Source: Verrucomicrobiaceae bacterium E54 | Lineage (GTDB): Bacteria > Verrucomicrobiota > Verrucomicrobiia > Verrucomicrobiales > Akkermansiaceae | DNA length: 64,000 nt | NCBI GenBank assembly: GCA_022548915.1 | Contig: JAKZES010000001.1 | Span: 62,001-126,000, forward strand | Direction of reading: 5' to 3' | Shown here: piece by piece, positions 60,749-64,000 of the stretch | How positions within the stretch are numbered: position 1 is the stretch's first letter | Layout: each line of letters opens with the position of its first letter | The notes under the pieces: generated by a model | Database searches by the model: none | What the model saw: the letters and a program-made list of their open reading frames with translations, nothing else | Told to the model about the DNA's origin: nothing | Made by a program: the position numbers and the translations under genes

Positions 60749-60750
60749 GA

Positions 60751-61581
60751 TCAGCGGGGGGATTCGAGGGCCCAGCGGAGGAGTTTTTCGGAGTCGTCCC
60801 AGATGTAACGTGGGGTGCTGTTCAGGACCACGGCAATGACCGAGCGCCCGTTGTGGGTGCCGGTGGCCACGAGGCAGCGCCCGGCGCGGTCGGTGGTGCC
60901 TGTCTTCATGCCGTCGCAGTAGGGCACCGAGTCGAGGAGCTGGTTGGTGTTCTCCAGCACCTTGGTGCGGCCGCTGGCATACTGGAAGGGGTAGCTCCGG
61001 GTGCTGCTCCAGGAGCGGATGGTGTCGCTGCGGTAGGCGTGGCGGGCGGCGATGGCGATGTCGCGGGCGGTCGAATACTGGCCGGGTGCCGGGAGGCCGT
61101 TGGAATTGACGAAGCGGGAGTTGCGCATGCCGAGCGAGGCGGCCTTGCGGTTCATCAGGGCGGAGAATCTTTCCCGGGAGCCGCCGATGTCGCGGGCGAG
61201 CGCGCGGGCGGCGTCGTTGCCGCTCCGGACGATCAGGGCCTTGGCCAGGGTTCCCCGCGTGTAGACCTCGCCCGGCATCAGATCGAGCCGGGTGGGCTCG
61301 CAGTCCGTGTCGCTTTCCTCGATCGTCACCTGCTTCTCCAGCAGATCGGAGTCGAGAGCGACGAGGGCGGTGACGATCTTCTGGGTCGAGGCGACCGGGC
61401 GGGTCGAGTCGGCATTTTTGGCGTAGAGGACCTCGCCGCTTCCGGCATCGATCACGATGGCGTTTTCCGCGTAGATTTGCGGCGGGGCGTTGAGGATGGC
61501 AAGCGACGCGGCGAGCAGCAGAGAGAACGCCGCGGCGCTCCACGCGATCACACGACCCCGGTTGCTTCGGTTCCTGGTCAT
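60751..61581 (-). CDS. D-alanyl-D-alanine carboxypeptidase (S11 family, PBP5-like)
   Basis: The 276-aa protein has an N-terminal anchor or signal ('VIAWSAAAFSLLLAASLAIL') and the three penicillin-binding motifs: S65-T-Q-K68 ('ASTQK'), S120-G-N122 ('VRSGNDA') and K226-T-G228 ('GMKTGTT'). It trims D-Ala from peptidoglycan peptides in the periplasm. It lacks the C-terminal beta-domain and amphipathic helix of E. coli DacA, so it is a short form. A close paralogue lies at 63566-64000, with about nine in ten residues shared over the visible overlap by eye. Confidence 0.92.
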   Translation of the reverse strand: MTRNRSNRGRVIAWSAAAFSLLLAASLAILNAPPQIYAENAIVIDAGSGEVLYAKNADSTRPVASTQKIVTALVALDSDLLEKQVTIEESDTDCEPTRLDLMPGEVYTRGTLAKALIVRSGNDAARALARDIGGSRERFSALMNRKAASLGMRNSRFVNSNGLPAPGQYSTARDIAIAARHAYRSDTIRSWSSTRSYPFQYASGRTKVLENTNQLLDSVPYCDGMKTGTTDRAGRCLVATGTHNGRSVIAVVLNSTPRYIWDDSEKLLRWALESPR

Positions 61582-61643
61582 GGAGTGGTGCGCCCTTCAG
61601 GGGCCCGGATGAAGCCCATGCCAGGCCGTGCTCCTCATCGCCT

Positions 61644-62297
61644 TCAGGAATCCAGTTCCTTGATCCGCAGGTTGCGCCAGCGGACGTTGCAAGATTTGCC
61701 GCCGTGGACCTGCAGGCCGAAGAATCCTTCCGGGGTGAACTCCTTGCCTTCGTCGGTGAAGTCGACCCGTTGCTCGCCGTTGAGCCAGATTTGGATCCGC
61801 TTGCCTTCGCAGAGGATGCGGATGTCGTTCCAGTCGTCCCACTTGATCAGCTTCTTGCCCTGCTCGGTGAAGGCCGCGCATTGTTCCTTGTTGCCCTTGT
61901 TCGGGAACAGCCAGCCGCGGCGGGCCTCGTCGAAGATGCCGGCGGTCCAGGCGCGCTCGGGGCGGTTGCCGTGTTCGCACTGGTAGCCGAAGACGCGGCC
62001 GTTCTCGCCGGGCTTCTGCTCGGCGCGGAACATCATGCCCGAGTTGCCGGAGAGGTCGTCCATCTTCATCTCGAAGCGGAAGTCGAAGTCGCCGTAGGTC
62101 TTCTCGGTGATGAGGAAGGTGTTGCCCTTGATGTTCTTGCCGAAGCCGACAATGCAGCCGTCCTCGACCTTGTATTCGCCGGTGCCGTTGACCTTCTTCC
62201 AACCCGACAGGTCCTTGCCGTTGAAGATCGGGGTGAAGCCTTCCTCGAGCGCGAAGGCGGGAACGATGAGGGCGAGGGAGAGAAGGATGGTTTTCAT
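61644..62297 (-). CDS. DUF1080 (3-keto-disaccharide hydrolase-like) secreted protein
   Basis: The 217-aa product has a signal peptide (MKTILLSLALIVPAFALEEG) and a concanavalin-like DUF1080 domain: 'FTPIFNGKDLSGWKKVNGTG', 'SGMMFRAEQKPG', 'WNDIRILCEGKRIQIWLNGE' and 'GFFGLQVHGGKSCNVRWRNL'. Pfam links DUF1080 to 3-keto-glycoside hydrolysis; the family is greatly expanded in Verrucomicrobia and Planctomycetes. It lies between the dacA paralogue and bioF, apparently unrelated to either. Confidence 0.88.
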   Translation of the reverse strand: MKTILLSLALIVPAFALEEGFTPIFNGKDLSGWKKVNGTGEYKVEDGCIVGFGKNIKGNTFLITEKTYGDFDFRFEMKMDDLSGNSGMMFRAEQKPGENGRVFGYQCEHGNRPERAWTAGIFDEARRGWLFPNKGNKEQCAAFTEQGKKLIKWDDWNDIRILCEGKRIQIWLNGEQRVDFTDEGKEFTPEGFFGLQVHGGKSCNVRWRNLRIKELDS

Positions 62298-62350
62298 GGA
62301 ATGGAGTGACGGAGTGATTCCAGCGCTACCCGGGGCGGTGCTGCAAGCTT

Positions 62351-63493
62351 TCAGCGAAAGCGGGAGAGTAGTCGGGCGAGTCCCTCCACGGCGTGGGTCG
62401 GGTGGGCGGCGGAAACGGAAATCCGAAGTCTCGCGCTTCCACGCGGGACGGTGGGATAGCGGATGGCGGGCACCATGAAGCCATGGTCCGCCAGGAGCTC
62501 GGAATCGGACAAGGCCGCTTCATTGTCGCCTGCGATCCGGGCGATGATGGGGGTCGGCGGCCCATCGGGGCGGAGGATTGCGACCTTCTCGGCGAGCTTC
62601 GTCCGCAATGCCCCACCTTCATCCGACCGAATCAGGGTCACCGCGGCCGAGGCGGCGTGGGCGAGCGCCGGCGGCGGGGCGGTCGAGTAGATGAAGGAGC
62701 GGGCACGGTTGACGAGGAGGTCGCGCCAGATGGTGGAGGTCGCCAGGTAGGCGCCGGAGAGTCCGGCGGCCTTGCTCAGGGTGCCCATGTGGAAATCGAT
62801 GCGATCCTGGACCCCGAGTTGCTCGGCCAGGCCCATGCCGGTCGGTCCGAGGACGCCGAAGCCGTGGGCCTCGTCGAGGAGCAGGAGCGCGTCGTGGCGT
62901 TCCTTGAGGTCGAGGATTCCCTCGAGCGGGGAAAGATCGCCGTCCATCGAGAAGACCGACTCGGTGAGGATCAGGACCCGTGCTTCGGCGTTCTTGCTCC
63001 GGATGCCCTGGAGAAGACTCTCGAGCTTCCCGAGGTCGTTGTGGGGGAACACCCGGAGCGTCGCGCCGGACAGCCGGGCGCCATCGATCAGGCAGGCGTG
63101 GCAGAGCTTGTCGAGGATGACGAAGTCGCCTTTTCCCACGAGGGCGGGAACGACTCCGACGGCGGTGGCGAAGCCGGAGGAGAAGAGGAGTGCGGCCTCC
63201 GTTCCCTTGGCCTCGGCGAGTTGCTCTTCGAAACGGATGTGCGGCGGCTGGCTGCCGGTGATCAGCCGGGAGGCGGCGGCACCGTGGCCGAAGCGGTCGA
63301 GGCCCTCGTGGAAGGCGTCGCGGATCAGCGGGTGGGCGGCGAGGCCGAGGTAGTCGTTGCTGGCGAAGTTCCAGAAACCGTATCCGTCCCGGCCGACGTA
63401 AGTCCCTCCAAGAGGCGTTGTTTCGCGCAGCTGGCGCAGCAGACCCGCCTCGGCGAGGTCGGCCAGCTCTCGCTCGGGATGGGCGGGGCGCAT
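62351..63493 (-). CDS. bioF: 8-amino-7-oxononanoate synthase
   Basis: BioF condenses pimeloyl-ACP/CoA with alanine in biotin synthesis. The 380-aa PLP enzyme has 'NFASNDYLGLAAHPLIRDAF', 'GSQPPHIRFEEQLAEAKGTE', 'DEAHGFGVLGPTGMGLAEQL' and the PLP-Lys K241 in 'GTLSKAAGLSG' (typical GTLSKALGxxGG). 2-amino-3-ketobutyrate CoA ligase is a possible alternative, but the lack of the Kbl-type N-terminus favours BioF. Other bio genes are not in the window. Confidence 0.87.
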   Translation of the reverse strand: MRPAHPERELADLAEAGLLRQLRETTPLGGTYVGRDGYGFWNFASNDYLGLAAHPLIRDAFHEGLDRFGHGAAASRLITGSQPPHIRFEEQLAEAKGTEAALLFSSGFATAVGVVPALVGKGDFVILDKLCHACLIDGARLSGATLRVFPHNDLGKLESLLQGIRSKNAEARVLILTESVFSMDGDLSPLEGILDLKERHDALLLLDEAHGFGVLGPTGMGLAEQLGVQDRIDFHMGTLSKAAGLSGAYLATSTIWRDLLVNRARSFIYSTAPPPALAHAASAAVTLIRSDEGGALRTKLAEKVAILRPDGPPTPIIARIAGDNEAALSDSELLADHGFMVPAIRYPTVPRGSARLRISVSAAHPTHAVEGLARLLSRFR

Positions 63494-63565
63494 GGTGATG
63501 GGAAACGGTCCGGAGGTCGCCCGGCAGGATGCCCGACGGTGCCGGCAGGACGCCGGCGCTCCCCC

Positions 63566-64000
63566 TCAGCGGCGGGGCGACTCGAGAGCCCAGCGGAGGA
63601 GCTTTTCGGAATCGTCCCAGACGTGACGGGAGTTGCTCTTGAGAACGACGGTGATCGCGGAGCGTCCGTTGTAGGTGCCGGTGGCGACCAGACAGCGTCC
63701 GGCGCGGTTGGTGGTGCCGGTCTTCATGCCGTCGCAGTAGGGCACGGACTTGAGGAGCTTGTTGGTGTTTTCCAGCACCTTGGTGCGGCCGCTGGCATAT
63801 TGGAACGTGTATTTCTGGGTGTTGGTCCAGGAGCGGATGGTGCCGCTCCGGTAGGCGTGGCGGGCGGCGATGGCGATGTCGCGGGCGGTGGAGTACTGGC
63901 CGGGTGCCGGGAGGCCGTTGGGATTGATGAAGTTCGAATTGCGCATGCCGAGAGACGCCGCCTTGCGGTTCATCAGCGCCGAAAAGCCCTCCTGGGAACC
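63566..64000 (-). CDS. D-alanyl-D-alanine carboxypeptidase, second copy (5' end outside window)
   Basis: The C-terminal 145 codons are visible; the track shows only those from an internal ATG, but the frame stays open to the window edge (GSQEGFSAL before MNRKAASL). It matches the protein at 60751-61581 almost residue for residue ('GLPAPGQYSTARDIAIAARH', 'GMKTGTTNRAGRCLVATGTY'), with conservative changes such as KSNSRHVWDD for NSTPRYIWDD. KTG is intact. The SxxK and SGN motifs lie beyond the edge. This is a local duplication with bioF and DUF1080 in between. Confidence 0.9.
   Translation of the reverse strand, partial: GSQEGFSALMNRKAASLGMRNSNFINPNGLPAPGQYSTARDIAIAARHAYRSGTIRSWTNTQKYTFQYASGRTKVLENTNKLLKSVPYCDGMKTGTTNRAGRCLVATGTYNGRSAITVVLKSNSRHVWDDSEKLLRWALESPRR

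Overview
ORGANISM. The window looks like a chromosome segment of a high-GC, Gram-negative bacterium of the phylum Verrucomicrobiota, probably Verrucomicrobiales. This is inferred from gene content: many Gfo/Idh/MocA oxidoreductases with TIM-barrel sugar-phosphate isomerase/epimerases, a DUF1080 protein, an SSS galactose-type symporter beside galactokinase, SufT, a single-chain (alpha2) glycyl-tRNA synthetase, a membrane pyrophosphatase, weak Shine-Dalgarno sequences and lipoprotein signal peptides. I saw no rRNA, tRNA or CRISPR array. Most long ORFs in the supplied track are antisense shadows, as expected at this GC.

LAYOUT. 1-383: the end of a two-gene toxin-antitoxin-like pair cut by the window edge. 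700-830: palindromic repeats. 906-5138: PhoD-like phosphatase, then an ECF sigma factor with a putative membrane anti-sigma protein. 5244-10705: class V aminotransferase, CstA, Na/Pi cotransporter with PhoU-like domain, CoaD. 11149-26605: an accessory island (below). 26732-38385: YdjM-like membrane hydrolase, SufT, AsmA-like protein, RppH, O-antigen ligase-like protein, galK plus symporter, GAF protein, KH/R3H protein, DoxX, thioesterase, alpha/beta hydrolase. 38402-50157: MsbA-type ABC exporter, two paralogous coiled-coil membrane proteins, RlmH, a small MITE-like element, EF-hand lipoprotein, GlyRS, a 5'-truncated beta-helix gene, HppA, FtsB-like protein and Hpt. 50165-60672: a divergent carbohydrate/uronate cluster (GH88 hydrolase, SDR, TIM barrels, Gfo/Idh/MocA enzymes, KDPG aldolase, an Nramp-fold transporter lacking metal motifs). 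60751-64000: two near-identical DacA-type carboxypeptidases flanking a DUF1080 gene and BioF.

MAIN CANDIDATE SYSTEM (13638-26605). Seven tightly packed plus-strand genes encode: an FHA-like/GYF-like/zinc-ribbon P-loop GTPase resembling the DO-GTPase2 type; a membrane protein whose N-terminus matches the GTPase-associated GAP1-N2 type; a 967-aa single-pass coiled-coil protein; a GYF-domain polytopic membrane protein; a MotA/TolQ/ExbB-type channel subunit; and two different MotB/ExbD-like single-pass proteins. A GYF-like, membrane-anchored trypsin-like protease is transcribed divergently. Three coiled-coil or secreted proteins and a stray signal-peptide mini-ORF lie just upstream. My reading is a GTP-switched, ion-motive-force-powered envelope complex with a protease arm, probably a conflict or stress-response system. 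The individual domains are known types; the combination, with two distinct stator-plug subunits and no OmpA-like domain, is what deserves follow-up.

LIMITS. All family assignments come from reading motifs by eye. No searches, structure predictions or base counts were run. Start codons were chosen from family N-termini, signal peptides and gene overlaps, because ribosome binding sites are generally weak here.
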